Position numbers and translations under genes: made by a program
From: Clostridiales bacterium
GTDB taxonomy: Bacteria; Bacillota; Clostridia; Lachnospirales; Lachnospiraceae
Direction: 5' to 3'
Assembly (NCBI GenBank): GCA_018365455.1
Contig: JAGZJZ010000001.1
Coordinates: 1 to 64,000 of the forward strand
Length of the DNA: 64,000 bases
Notes under the pieces: model-generated
Told to the model about the DNA's origin: nothing
Databases searched by the model: none
What the model saw: the letters and a program-made list of their open reading frames with translations, nothing else
In this document: positions 34,908-44,404 of the stretch, in pieces
Numbering within the stretch: position 1 is the first letter of the stretch
Layout: every line of letters begins with the position of its first letter

Positions 34908-36011
34908 TTAATATTTTCGGACCTGAAGTCCAATATTCAAGACAATTCCGATACCTATAAAAAGCGTAACCAGCGAAGTCAGACCTGCACTTACAAAAGG
35001 CAGCGGCAGACCGGTATTTGGCAATATTCTCGTTGTTACACAGATATTGATGAACGTCTGTAAGAATATGAGTGCCCCCATACCACAGCACACTAAGGTT
35101 CCGGCCAGATCCCTTGCTTTTTTACCGATACGAATACATTCTACCGCAATCAAAAGTTCCAAAATGATAATGATACAACATCCCAGAAAGCCTAATTCTT
35201 CTCCTGCAACGGCAAATATAAAGTCTGTCTGGGGCTCTGCGATAAAGTTTCCGTTTTTTACGGATGAAACAAGATTGGTATCCAGCCCTTTTCCATATAG
35301 CTGGCCTGAACCAATGGCAATAACGGAATTCATCTGCTGGTATGCCAGTTCAGGATACTCTTCCGGTTTTAACCATGCCAGAATACGTCCGGCCTGATAG
35401 CCCTGAAGCAACGTCTGGTTCGGCTGTAGTATAATGCTGAAAAACAGCACTGCTGCAGGAACAGCTACTACTATAATACCACCAATGATTTTATAACTCA
35501 ACCCCGCAACGAACATCATTGTAGAAAAAATTAAAACAACCAGAATACTCGTTGACAGATTTGGCTGGCGGTAGATCAGATACCATGGGATTGCCAGCAG
35601 TACCAATGCCGGAAATATAATTTTGGGGCTATTCAGTTTTTCCTCATATTTAGAAAGGAATTTGGCAAAAAATATGATTAATATAATTTTTACAATATCA
35701 GAAGGCTGGAACTGAAGTCCTCCGATTACAATCCATCGCTGCGCTCCGTTTACCTCTTTGCCCAGTACTGGAAGCAGTGCCATTAATATAACACCGCCGA
35801 TATAGGCGATCCAGTAAAAATTCATAATCCAGGTATAGTCGATTAAGGAAATGATGACCATACACACAAGTCCAAGAATCAGACCCAGAACCTGCTTGGA
35901 CATTAAATCCTCCTGTGCGCTTCCAACTACCATTATGCCCAGAATGGACAGTGCCGTTACCCATATAACTAATCTAAATTTATAATCCTTTAATTTGTAT
36001 TGTTTTAACAT
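34908..36011 (-). CDS. rodA: Rod-shape determining SEDS glycosyltransferase RodA/FtsW
   Basis: A protein of 367 residues with about ten transmembrane helices and SEDS signatures (GGLQFQPSDIVKI, AVAGEELGFLG, NTGLPLPFVSAGLTSLV). It polymerises lipid II for cell elongation together with the class B PBP2 encoded four genes upstream in the transcript. I favour ATG 36011 over an in-frame GTG at 36020; both lie inside the minE end, so rodA is translationally coupled to minE. The short length and the company of mre and min genes favour RodA over FtsW. Confidence 0.92.
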   Translation of the reverse strand: MLKQYKLKDYKFRLVIWVTALSILGIMVVGSAQEDLMSKQVLGLILGLVCMVIISLIDYTWIMNFYWIAYIGGVILMALLPVLGKEVNGAQRWIVIGGLQFQPSDIVKIILIIFFAKFLSKYEEKLNSPKIIFPALVLLAIPWYLIYRQPNLSTSILVVLIFSTMMFVAGLSYKIIGGIIVVAVPAAVLFFSIILQPNQTLLQGYQAGRILAWLKPEEYPELAYQQMNSVIAIGSGQLYGKGLDTNLVSSVKNGNFIAEPQTDFIFAVAGEELGFLGCCIIIILELLIAVECIRIGKKARDLAGTLVCCGMGALIFLQTFINICVTTRILPNTGLPLPFVSAGLTSLVTLFIGIGIVLNIGLQVRKY

Positions 36012-36231
36012 TCCCTGCACCCTGTTCTATCTCATTTATCACGTCAATATGTATATCCATGCTTTCTTCATCAATGTCCATGTATTTTTGTATTACCTTT
36101 ATCAGGTCTTTTTTCATCAGTGCCATATTTTCAGCAGAACAATCCAGCCGCTCACTGGTTAACAGAAGCTTAAGCCGGTCTCTGGCTACATCTTTTGAAC
36201 ATGTTTTTCGAAATCCATGGAAATTTATCAT
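35980..36231 (-). CDS. minE: Cell division topological specificity factor MinE
   Basis: An 83-residue MinE: an N-terminal MinD-interacting/membrane segment, then the family block ARDRLKLLLTSERLDCS, and the C-terminal topological domain (LIKVIQKYMDIDEESMDIHID). It drives MinD off the membrane and so spatially confines the MinCD inhibitor. GAGGAG precedes the ATG; it follows minD by 11 bp and overlaps rodA. Confidence 0.95.
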   Translation of the reverse strand: MINFHGFRKTCSKDVARDRLKLLLTSERLDCSAENMALMKKDLIKVIQKYMDIDEESMDIHIDVINEIEQGAGNVKTIQIKGL

Positions 36232-36242
36232 GCCGGCTCCTC

Positions 36243-37034
36243 TCAGTTTTTCTTGAAAATATTGGAAAATCTTGAAAAGAACGTGGTTGTCTTCGTTAGA
36301 TCCGTCATAGGAACAGTTTCCCCGGTAATGCGACGGCTGATACTTAAAAATTCCTGTCCTGCACGTGTATCGTTACCAGCCAGCGGTTCTCCCTGATTGG
36401 TGGCGATCACAATGCTTTCTTCGTCTAAAATGGCTCCGATCAGATTCACCGCGAGGATATCGATTACATCTTCTACCGACATCATATCTCCTCTTTTAAT
36501 CATGTCCATTCTCAGACGATTTATTAATAAATCGATGTCTCTGATATCGGCAGCTTCCAGAAGCCCGATAATGCGGTCAGCATCCCGAATGGCGGATACT
36601 TCCGGTGTGGTTACGACGATGGCTCTGTCAGCGCCTGCAATGGCGTTACGAAAGCCCTGTTCAATTCCGGCCGGACAATCCAGCAGGATATAATCAAAAT
36701 GTTCTTTCAGATCTTCTGTGAGTTTTACCATCTGTTCCGGAGTGACTGCAGATTTATCCCGAGTCTGAGCTGATGGCAGCAAATACAGGTTGGGATACCG
36801 TTTGTCTTTTATCAGTGCCTGTTTTAAACGGCAGTTTCCTTCTACTACATCCACAAGATTGTAGACTATCCGGTTCTCCAGTCCCATGACAACATCCAGA
36901 TTACGAAGACCGATATCGGTGTCGACCAATACGACTTTTTTATTTAATTTCGCCAACCCTGTTCCGATGTTGGCTGTAGCGGTTGTCTTACCAACGCCGC
37001 CCTTTCCGGACGTTATTACAATTACTTCACTCAT
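36243..37034 (-). CDS. minD: Septum site-determining ATPase MinD
   Basis: A 263-residue ParA/MinD ATPase with the deviant Walker A GKGGVGKTTA, the switch VLVDTDIGLRNLD and LLDCPAGIE, ending in an amphipathic membrane-targeting helix (TTTFFSRFSNIFKKN). It recruits MinC to the membrane and oscillates or localises under MinE. GGAGG precedes the ATG. It lies between minC and minE as in many Gram-positives. Confidence 0.97.
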   Translation of the reverse strand: MSEVIVITSGKGGVGKTTATANIGTGLAKLNKKVVLVDTDIGLRNLDVVMGLENRIVYNLVDVVEGNCRLKQALIKDKRYPNLYLLPSAQTRDKSAVTPEQMVKLTEDLKEHFDYILLDCPAGIEQGFRNAIAGADRAIVVTTPEVSAIRDADRIIGLLEAADIRDIDLLINRLRMDMIKRGDMMSVEDVIDILAVNLIGAILDEESIVIATNQGEPLAGNDTRAGQEFLSISRRITGETVPMTDLTKTTTFFSRFSNIFKKN

Positions 37035-37145
37035 GCTATATCCTCCAAAATAACACTATTTATTTTCGTTATCTGGTGTGTTTTGATTCGCTGTTTAGCT
37101 TTCTGTACCCTTCAAAACCACAGGGTATTTGATTTCAATCTGCTG

Positions 37146-37823
37146 TTAAAGGGAGATGTCATTTAATGCATCCTGAGATATGTTTTTAACAAAGATGTGA
37201 TCATCTTTTATGTAAGCTATCTTGGGATCGATGGCATATTCCCCGGTATCCACTTTTTTTGTGATTGCGCTTCGCGCTATTTTATCGGCGATGCGAATCT
37301 GGTTTGGCTTCATCACAAGTGCGGCGACAAAGCATTCCCGATTGCCGCTGGCGCCTGCATATACATTGCCCCGGCAGGATCCAAGTACGACAATATTGCC
37401 TTTGGAAGTAACGATTCCTCCGGGATTGACATCCCCAAGGATAATGATGCTTGTCTCTGCCTCCAGTACCTGTCCTGCCCGGAGTGTGCCTTTATAGAAC
37501 TGTCCGTCACGCCTGTCCAACTCTTCCATAGCAGTAGTGACGGCATTCTTATAGTACTCTTCATCATCTTTTCTTTCGTCTACCACACATAGGATATGGA
37601 TCCTTGAATTATTTACAATGGCGGAAACCATATCTTTCTCCTGCTGTTTCGTAAGTACTCTCCCCCGGAAAGTGATCGCCATTTTAGCATCCTGGAAAAA
37701 ATTTGTTGATTCCTGGAATTTATCTGCGACTGCCTGAAGCAATTCATCAAAGGGAAGTTTATCATCCAGTATTACAATAAGACCATACTTATTGCTTTTA
37801 ATAATGACGGAACTTTGATTCAT
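37146..37823 (-). CDS. minC: Septum site-determining protein MinC
   Basis: A division inhibitor of about 225 residues: an N-terminal FtsZ-destabilising domain (VIIKSNKYGLIVILDD ... ITFRGR) and the C-terminal right-handed beta-helix that binds MinD (AGQVLEAETSIIILGDVNPGGIV, GSCRGNVYAG). I prefer ATG 37823, giving the canonical short N-terminus; ATG 37835 or a longer form to 37868 remain possible because no ribosome-binding site is strong. The leader contains an 11-bp hairpin (37879-37931). Confidence 0.92.
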   Translation of the reverse strand: MNQSSVIIKSNKYGLIVILDDKLPFDELLQAVADKFQESTNFFQDAKMAITFRGRVLTKQQEKDMVSAIVNNSRIHILCVVDERKDDEEYYKNAVTTAMEELDRRDGQFYKGTLRAGQVLEAETSIIILGDVNPGGIVTSKGNIVVLGSCRGNVYAGASGNRECFVAALVMKPNQIRIADKIARSAITKKVDTGEYAIDPKIAYIKDDHIFVKNISQDALNDISL

Positions 37824-37878
37824 AGTGATACCCATCGCATATTGCAGGCTTGCCTGCAATGCTGCCACAAATAAAATA

Positions 37879-38090
37879 GGTTGAAAGAAGCACAGCGTGG
37901 CGTCCTTTCATTTCTCAATTTTCTTTCAACCCCCAGAGCATGTCCGAATTATGGATGCTAGTGCCTGATAACTGCGTCTGATGGCACTATTTCCAGGCAT
38001 GCTCTGACATCGTACAGTATCTTTTAAAGTCCGGGATACTGTCCAAATCAGGCAGGGTAATGGAAATTCTTATATACGCTGCCCGCCTGA
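37879..38090. other. Cluster of four hairpins between the PBP2 gene and minC
   Basis: In order: GGTTGAAAGAA/TTCTTTCAACC (37879-37889 with 37921-37931); CAGAGCATG/CATGCTCTG (37934-37942 with 37998-38006), enclosing AGTGCC/GGCACT; ACAGTATC/GATACTGT (38015-38022 with 38035-38042); and an imperfect CAGGCAGGG stem with TGCCCGCCTG (38049-38090). None has a proper T tract, so they look like a structured intercistronic leader rather than a plain terminator. Confidence 0.6.
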
Positions 38091-38096
38091 TAGATG

Positions 38097-40991
38097 TTAG
38101 TCGAATCTCTGCGTGTTTGCATCTACCTGAATGGCATGTCCAGGTATAATTTCATCTGCTTCTTTGTTCTTAAATATATAGTTTACCATATCCCCTGCAA
38201 CAGACGCTGCATTGGTAGAGCTATAACCATTGGTAATTCGTACAGCGATGGCAATTTCCGGGTTATCGTATGGTGCATACCCTACGAAGAGAGCATGGCT
38301 GGGTACGCCTGTTTCCTGTGCCGTACCGGTTTTACCTGCCATATCTGTTTTAATATTCTTTAAAATATTATTTGATTTTACCATCTCGTTCATACCGGTG
38401 TGAATTGCACTCCAGAGCTCAGAATCTAACTCTACGTTGTTATGAACTTTTGGTTTCTTTTCTTCCAGTACCCGGTTATCGGAATCGGATATCTTATCCA
38501 GTAAGGTCAGATCGTAACAGGTTCCTCCATTTGCGATTGTTGCCACATATCTGGAGAGCTGTGAAGTCGTAAAGGCATTAGTACCCTGACCCATAGCAGA
38601 TGGTGCCATACCATTGTCGGAAATATGCGGATCTGTTTCTCCGATCTCAATTCCTGTTGGGGCATCGAAACCGAACATTTCTGCATATTTAGCGAGTTTT
38701 TCAATACCGACTTCATCTACTGCTTTGCCGTCTTCTGCACCAACGTCACCTAGCATATAGCCAATCGAGTTAAAATAAAAGTTACAGGAATCTTTTATTG
38801 CACTAGATAAACTTTCTGGTCCATGAGCACCTGGTGAAATCCAACATCTAATTGGAGGTTCTACTAAATCAAACTTTCCTGTACAATTTATTGTATCATA
38901 AATACCAATAACACCTTCTGAAACACCGGCTGCAGCCGTAACCATCTTATAGGTAGAACCGGGAGCTGTAATTTCCTGGGTTGCCTTATTATAAAACGGG
39001 CTGGATAAGTCAGTTGCCAGTTTTGCATAATACTCGGAATCCATATCATTTGCCAGCCTGTTATTATCATAACTCGGATAAGTCACACAGGCAAGTACTT
39101 CTCCCGTATTTGGATCATTTATTACCAGAGAGCCGGAACATGGATCCAGCGCTAACTGTGCGGGGGTAAGCTCCAGACTGTATATTTTTGCTTGTACAAA
39201 GTCAAATGCAGTCAGGCTTCCCGATGCAAGAGAGTTATAATCTTCCTCGTTCATCTTAATGACGCCCTGATCAAAGAGCATCAGGCAGACATCTGTAGCA
39301 CTTAACGTATCGGATTCTATCATATAGCGATATATTTTTTTGCTGAAATGCGTATCCGTGGATAAATATTGTGCAATATAGTCAGATAATGCACTGTATA
39401 CTTCTCTGGAATCCAAGTATTCCGTGTCTACCGGAATTTTGGAAATATCAACCCAGTTTTTGGAAATTGCATAAGTCAAAAACTCTTGCAAGCTGATGCT
39501 TCCGTCATTTGTCCATGCCAGATAAGTTTCATCGGATTTATCAATAGCATCTTTTTGCAGTATCCCGGTTCCTTCCATCAGCATATTATTGACTACATAT
39601 GTCATATAGGCCTGCATATCTTTACCCAGATCTTTATATGCCGCAGGTGAATCCGCTGTGAGCTCTGATTTAATCGATGCAAAAACATTGGACTGTTCAT
39701 TTGAAAATTGCTGGTATACCCTCTTTTCTGTCGTACTGGCTTCTGCTGATGAAATGTGGTTTACGTCCAGCACGTTGTTTTCAAACAGTGCGTAATATAC
39801 ATCATAGACCGGAATACGAATATCATCTGTGGTAGCATAATCTTCGATATTCACTTCTTTGGCGTCGATCAGCATACTATAGACAATACCGGCTATATAC
39901 TGCTCCAAAATCCGGTATGCAGCAATCTGGTAATCGGTATCAAGTGTCAGTTGAATGTTATTGCCGGCTTGGGGTTCCACACGGTTATCTTTTTTAAGAA
40001 TCTTTCCAAGGTTGTTTACATATACTCTTTCAGAACCCTTTAATCCCTGAAGCTGGTCTTCATAGACCTGTTCCAGTCCGATTTTACCAACGATGTCATT
40101 TTGGTTATATACCTCGCTGTCTTTATTTAACTCATTCAGTTCTTCGGATGAGATTTGTCCGGTGTAACCGATGATCGGTGCAAAATAGATGCTGTTGTCA
40201 TAGACACGAATCGTATCATCTACCACATCCACCCCGGGATAGATATCTTTGCTTTCCATAATGGTAGACATGGATGAGTCACTGATATTGGTAGCCAGGG
40301 TTGCAGCTAAATATTTCTGGAAGCTGTTTGCAGCTATTTTACTTCTCATTGTAACAATGCTGAGAGTTTCCTCTTTTGTTAACGTGTCCGGAAGACCATA
40401 TTTAGCGAGTTCTTCTTTTGTATTTTCTTTGGAAAGTACCCCATATCCCTTCTCTGCACAGAGGTCATCCATCATCTGGGAAGCAGATGCATTGGTCTGC
40501 GCTTCCGTCAGGTCTTCAATATAAGCCTGTCCATAGATATCTGCTTTGAATCGAAGCAGGGATGTGCCACTGGAGACAAATTGATATTCACCGGCACTGT
40601 TCAGGGTAATTCCAAAATTATCCGTTACTTTATCTCCATTTTTTTCAAGAATCTTTAATATACCATACATGCTGCCATTTAAAGCCAGATTTTTTTCATG
40701 CATGGTAAGATTATCGTAAGCGCCGGTATCTTCAAAAGTAACCGAATGGGCAAGCTTGTTATAAGCCAGTAATTTTCCGTTTCGGTCTGTGATAATTCCA
40801 CGGGTACTTTTTAAAGTTCTCTCTTTTTCAATTTGCATGGTAAAGTCGTTCAGGTAACTTTCACCTTCTACAATCTGCAGGGTGAACAGCCGGTATACCA
40901 GAATAAATGCAAGTATCAGGAATACAACGACCAGTATTACCATACGGGACTTTGCTGCTTTTGAAATGGTATCTTTTACATATTTAAACAA
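38097..40991 (-). CDS. Class B penicillin-binding protein 2 with large insertion
   Basis: A 964-residue transpeptidase: one N-terminal membrane helix (about 17-37), PBP dimerisation domain, then the transpeptidase domain with SxxK (Ser679-Thr-Tyr-Lys682), SxN (Ser735-Cys-Asn737) and KTG (Lys887-Thr-Gly889). It cross-links peptidoglycan for elongation with RodA and the Mre proteins. It is longer than typical PBP2 (600-700 residues) because about 245 acidic, helical residues (365-612) interrupt the start of the transpeptidase domain. The start is TTG 40991, overlapping the mreD stop. Confidence 0.93.
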   Translation of the reverse strand: MFKYVKDTISKAAKSRMVILVVVFLILAFILVYRLFTLQIVEGESYLNDFTMQIEKERTLKSTRGIITDRNGKLLAYNKLAHSVTFEDTGAYDNLTMHEKNLALNGSMYGILKILEKNGDKVTDNFGITLNSAGEYQFVSSGTSLLRFKADIYGQAYIEDLTEAQTNASASQMMDDLCAEKGYGVLSKENTKEELAKYGLPDTLTKEETLSIVTMRSKIAANSFQKYLAATLATNISDSSMSTIMESKDIYPGVDVVDDTIRVYDNSIYFAPIIGYTGQISSEELNELNKDSEVYNQNDIVGKIGLEQVYEDQLQGLKGSERVYVNNLGKILKKDNRVEPQAGNNIQLTLDTDYQIAAYRILEQYIAGIVYSMLIDAKEVNIEDYATTDDIRIPVYDVYYALFENNVLDVNHISSAEASTTEKRVYQQFSNEQSNVFASIKSELTADSPAAYKDLGKDMQAYMTYVVNNMLMEGTGILQKDAIDKSDETYLAWTNDGSISLQEFLTYAISKNWVDISKIPVDTEYLDSREVYSALSDYIAQYLSTDTHFSKKIYRYMIESDTLSATDVCLMLFDQGVIKMNEEDYNSLASGSLTAFDFVQAKIYSLELTPAQLALDPCSGSLVINDPNTGEVLACVTYPSYDNNRLANDMDSEYYAKLATDLSSPFYNKATQEITAPGSTYKMVTAAAGVSEGVIGIYDTINCTGKFDLVEPPIRCWISPGAHGPESLSSAIKDSCNFYFNSIGYMLGDVGAEDGKAVDEVGIEKLAKYAEMFGFDAPTGIEIGETDPHISDNGMAPSAMGQGTNAFTTSQLSRYVATIANGGTCYDLTLLDKISDSDNRVLEEKKPKVHNNVELDSELWSAIHTGMNEMVKSNNILKNIKTDMAGKTGTAQETGVPSHALFVGYAPYDNPEIAIAVRITNGYSSTNAASVAGDMVNYIFKNKEADEIIPGHAIQVDANTQRFD

Positions 40992-41502
40992 AACTATTTA
41001 CACTCCTCTGTTCTGACTTCTCCAGTTTACGGTTGATAAATAATAATATACGGTAGCACAGAAATGTCAATACAATGGTATAGATGACTTCGGGCATAAT
41101 GATCCGCCTCAGGTAGAAGAAGAAGTCAACTCTTCCCCGGAGCAGGAACTGGAAGCCGTAAAAAAGGATTCCATATGCCAGATCACTGGCTGCGGTTAAA
41201 ACAACCGGCATTTTGATATCGTCATCGTAAAATATGTGGTAACAGTATCCGTTCAGATAACCGATGTACATATAGATAATGGCACGGAAGCCCATCGTTT
41301 CGCCAAAGAAAAGATCTGCCATAAGGCCGCAGACAAAACCAATCCACAGTCCGGAACGTTTACCTCTCATCAGCCCAAAGGATACGGTTACAATAATCAG
41401 TAAATTTGGTGTAATAGAAGCGATAGAAAGTGCCGGCAGTAATGTGCATTGTAAAATAACACATATTAACAGCACAAAAAAAAGTATCACCTTGCTTTTC
41501 AT
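40984..41502 (-). CDS. mreD: Rod shape-determining protein MreD
   Basis: A 172-residue membrane protein with five or six hydrophobic helices and the MreD-like GLMRGKRSGLWIGFVCGLMADLF segment. It belongs to the elongasome with MreC and PBP2. AGGAG precedes the ATG. Its end overlaps the TTG start of the PBP2 gene by eight bases. Confidence 0.93.
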   Translation of the reverse strand: MKSKVILFFVLLICVILQCTLLPALSIASITPNLLIIVTVSFGLMRGKRSGLWIGFVCGLMADLFFGETMGFRAIIYMYIGYLNGYCYHIFYDDDIKMPVVLTAASDLAYGILFYGFQFLLRGRVDFFFYLRRIIMPEVIYTIVLTFLCYRILLFINRKLEKSEQRSVNSFV

Positions 41503-41523
41503 ATCTTATCTCCTATCTGTATG

Positions 41524-42489
41524 TTACTCAGCTGTCTTCGGTGCTTCGGTGGACTGTGTCTCTGTCTCAGAGGATGTTTCGGTTTCACTGTCACCGGTTT
41601 CGTCCAGCCCTTTGGCTTCCGTCTGCTTGGGTTCTGTCTCTTTCGTTTCAATCTGCTGCTTTAAAGTTTTGATTACCAGTACTTCCTGGATATCTTTAAA
41701 ATCAACAGCCGGAGAAATAAATCCGGATTTAGTCAGATGGTTTGAATCGTTATTGATCTCACTGATATAACCGATTAAAATGCCGGGCAAAAATTTGCTG
41801 CTGACGTTAGATGTCACTACTTTATCTCCAACGCTGACTTTGTTGTCAGTATCCGTTAATTTAATCAGATTTATTTTGTCTTCGTCGATCAGTCGGAGGT
41901 CACCGGCAATGATACACTGTTCATTCGTTGGGGAAACCATTGCGCTTACATTGCTGTAATCGTCTATAATAGAGCGGACGGTAGACCAGTTAGGACCTAC
42001 TTCCGTTATGATTCCGGCCAGACCTCCGCCAGCCAGGACATTCATATCTACCGAAAATCCGTCATTGCTGCCCTTGTCGATGGTAAACATATGGAACCAG
42101 TTGCCGCTTTGTTTTGCGATTACTCTGGCGCCTTCTTTTTCATAGTCTTCATACTGGTGGTCCAGTTCGTAGAGATCTCTTAAACGGTTCAGCTCTTCCT
42201 GGTCTTGAATGAGGCGGGTATTTTCAATGGTCAAATCATCTACTTTTTTCTGAAGGGATGTATTTTCGGTAACCAGGTCGGCAGAGTTTTGGAAATAATC
42301 TCCTTTTCCTGCGATCCAGGTACCAACCTGGTTAATACCGCTCTGCAGAGGTGTAATGATAAATTCACCTACCTGCTTCAGCGGTCCGCTGCTCATATCT
42401 ACCGTGAACGACAGTACGATCATCACACCGCACACAGCAGAAAGGACAAGTAATATTACTTTGCTTTTTATCGAATTCTTTTTCTTCAT
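41524..42489 (-). CDS. mreC: Rod shape-determining protein MreC
   Basis: A 321-residue protein: N-terminal membrane helix (about 9-28), a coiled coil (about 65-105: LVTENTSLQKKVDDLTIENTRLIQDQEEL), then the two beta-barrel domains (VIAKQSGNWFHMFTIDKGSNDG; GLAGIITEVGPNWSTVRSIID). A Thr/Glu/Ser-rich tail of about 45 residues follows (residues 275-321), as often in this family of Firmicutes. It scaffolds the elongasome outside the membrane. AGAGGAATC precedes the ATG. Confidence 0.94.
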   Translation of the reverse strand: MKKKNSIKSKVILLVLSAVCGVMIVLSFTVDMSSGPLKQVGEFIITPLQSGINQVGTWIAGKGDYFQNSADLVTENTSLQKKVDDLTIENTRLIQDQEELNRLRDLYELDHQYEDYEKEGARVIAKQSGNWFHMFTIDKGSNDGFSVDMNVLAGGGLAGIITEVGPNWSTVRSIIDDYSNVSAMVSPTNEQCIIAGDLRLIDEDKINLIKLTDTDNKVSVGDKVVTSNVSSKFLPGILIGYISEINNDSNHLTKSGFISPAVDFKDIQEVLVIKTLKQQIETKETEPKQTEAKGLDETGDSETETSSETETQSTEAPKTAE

Positions 42490-42501
42490 AACGATTCCTC
42501 T

Positions 42502-43512
42502 TTATATGGTATTTCCTGTTAGATCTTTTAAAGAATACGTACACGCTTCTAGTTCTTTGTGGTTCATAATTGCCAGAAGTCCGCGAAGTGTACTGGTAAC
42601 AGGTTCTCTGACTAGATATATGGGGACTTCCAGTTCCCTTCTCATATATTCAGCCAGATTCGGTATTCCGGAGACACCGCCGCTTAAATAAATGCCATTT
42701 TTCCGGATATCAGCCAGAAACTGGGGGGGAATGCGGTTCAGTGTACTTTTTATGTTCTGGACAATATTGTCGATGGTTTCCATGATACAGACGCTTACAG
42801 AAAGAGACGGTATCACAGCGCTTTTAGGCAATCCGGACACCGTACTGATACCATATACTTCAAGGGAAGCAGCCGGCCCATCAATGATATAAGCCAGGGC
42901 ATTTTTCAGTTTATCTGCCGTACGCATACCGATGTTCAGCTGGAACATACGCCGTACCATGGTACTGATATCTTCATCCAGTTTCCGGCCTCCGAACTGG
43001 AGCATTTTGCTGAGCAGAATCTGCCCGCCGGTCAATACAGAGATATCCGTTGTATCAGCGCCGATATTTACGATCATGTTTCCAATTGGAACATCGATGG
43101 GGAGTCCAATGCCAATGGCATCTGCGACCCCTTTGTCAACCAGACAGATTTTTTTTGCTTTTATATTACCGCTCAGAACATTGTAATACGCCCGCTTTTC
43201 CACTGCGGAAATGTCGCTTGGTACAGCAATATAAATCGTTGGATGAACCGGTAAAAGGGAAGAACATTGCCGCAAAAGCCCGATAAGCAGCAGTTCCATA
43301 TTTTTGGCATCGGCTATAGCACCATGCATCATAGGACATCCCGCCTGTACATTTACAGGTGTCTTTTCATACATTTCGTATGCATCGTCACCGATACCGA
43401 TCACCTGAAGCCCGTCCCGGATTGCAATCATATTTTTTTCAGCAATCATTATTTTATTATTTTTATCACATATTTTTATCGTGTCTGTGCCAAGGTCAAT
43501 TCCTAATAACAT
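42502..43512 (-). CDS. MreB/Mbl-type actin-like cell shape protein
   Basis: A 336-residue actin-fold ATPase with the phosphate-1 loop LLGIDLGTDTIKI, phosphate-2 VNIGADTTDISVL and adenosine motif YLSGGVSGIPNL. It directs lateral wall synthesis through MreC/MreD/RodA/PBP2. It is fairly divergent (for example GADTTD instead of GGGTTE), so it may be a specialised MreB of the dcw-like elongation operon rather than the main one. AGGGAGAG precedes the ATG; RadC lies 21 bp upstream. Confidence 0.9.
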   Translation of the reverse strand: MLLGIDLGTDTIKICDKNNKIMIAEKNMIAIRDGLQVIGIGDDAYEMYEKTPVNVQAGCPMMHGAIADAKNMELLLIGLLRQCSSLLPVHPTIYIAVPSDISAVEKRAYYNVLSGNIKAKKICLVDKGVADAIGIGLPIDVPIGNMIVNIGADTTDISVLTGGQILLSKMLQFGGRKLDEDISTMVRRMFQLNIGMRTADKLKNALAYIIDGPAASLEVYGISTVSGLPKSAVIPSLSVSVCIMETIDNIVQNIKSTLNRIPPQFLADIRKNGIYLSGGVSGIPNLAEYMRRELEVPIYLVREPVTSTLRGLLAIMNHKELEACTYSLKDLTGNTI

Positions 43513-43533
43513 GGCTTCTTCTCTCCCTCATAG

Positions 43534-44229
43534 TTACAAAAGTCCTCGTTCTTTGAAGCTTAAATACTTTTTATCACCAATAATAATATGATCCAGCAGT
43601 TCAATGCCTATCAGAAGACCTGCATCCCGGATCCGTTTGGTTAAAAGGATATCCTCTCTGCTTGGAGAGGGATCACCGCTTGGGTGATTATGCACAAGGA
43701 TAATAAATACTGCATGATGATGCAGTGCTTCCAGATAAATTTCCCGGGGCGTAATCAGGGCACCGTTTACCGTACCCTTTGAAATAATATGGTCACACAG
43801 AAGCCTGCTTTTGGTATTTAACATCAGCATCAGCATCTGTTCCTGGGTACAGTGCCGGAAATCTTCCATATAATAATCTGCTATGGTTTCCGGTTTGGTA
43901 AAGCAAAGGCTGTCCTTTGCGGAAGATTTTGCAATTCTTCTGGATAATTCTACAATACACTTGATCTGTATGGCTTTTACATTTCCGATGCCTTTCATCT
44001 TCCGAAGGTCAGAAATGCTTAAGTGATGGAGACCTAAAAGGTTATGTTCTACTTTTGAACATTGTAAAACCTCCTGTGCCAGCTCCAATGCCTGAATCCC
44101 CTGGGATCCGGTTCTTAAGATAACTGCCAGAAGTTCAGCGTCTGACAGCGCCTGTGCACCCATCGCAAGGCATTTTTCATAAGGCCTGTCATCTGTAGGT
44201 AATTCTTTCATTGTTATTGCTTCATTCAT
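43534..44229 (-). CDS. radC: RadC family JAMM protein
   Basis: A 231-residue protein with an N-terminal helix-hairpin-helix (LRKMKGIGNVKAIQIKCIVELSRRI) and a C-terminal JAMM/MPN+ metalloprotease-like domain (HNHPSGDPSPSREDILLTKRI). Despite its name no repair role is proven; genes of this family commonly lie just upstream of mreB in Firmicutes, as here. I start at ATG 44229 (AAGGGA upstream), not at the in-frame TTG 44244. Confidence 0.92.
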   Translation of the reverse strand: MNEAITMKELPTDDRPYEKCLAMGAQALSDAELLAVILRTGSQGIQALELAQEVLQCSKVEHNLLGLHHLSISDLRKMKGIGNVKAIQIKCIVELSRRIAKSSAKDSLCFTKPETIADYYMEDFRHCTQEQMLMLMLNTKSRLLCDHIISKGTVNGALITPREIYLEALHHHAVFIILVHNHPSGDPSPSREDILLTKRIRDAGLLIGIELLDHIIIGDKKYLSFKERGLL

Positions 44230-44404
44230 AGTATTCCCTTTCAAGCTCTCCCGGCAGGAAGCCTTGAACCAGGATTTATCCTGTCAAAACAAGACTATAA
44301 ATAATCATCATTTTATCATAGATTGATGACAAAGTACACACTTATTAATCTTAAAATTTTGTGATGGCTTAGAATCTGTCTTAAAATGAGTCTTGAAATG
44401 TGTA

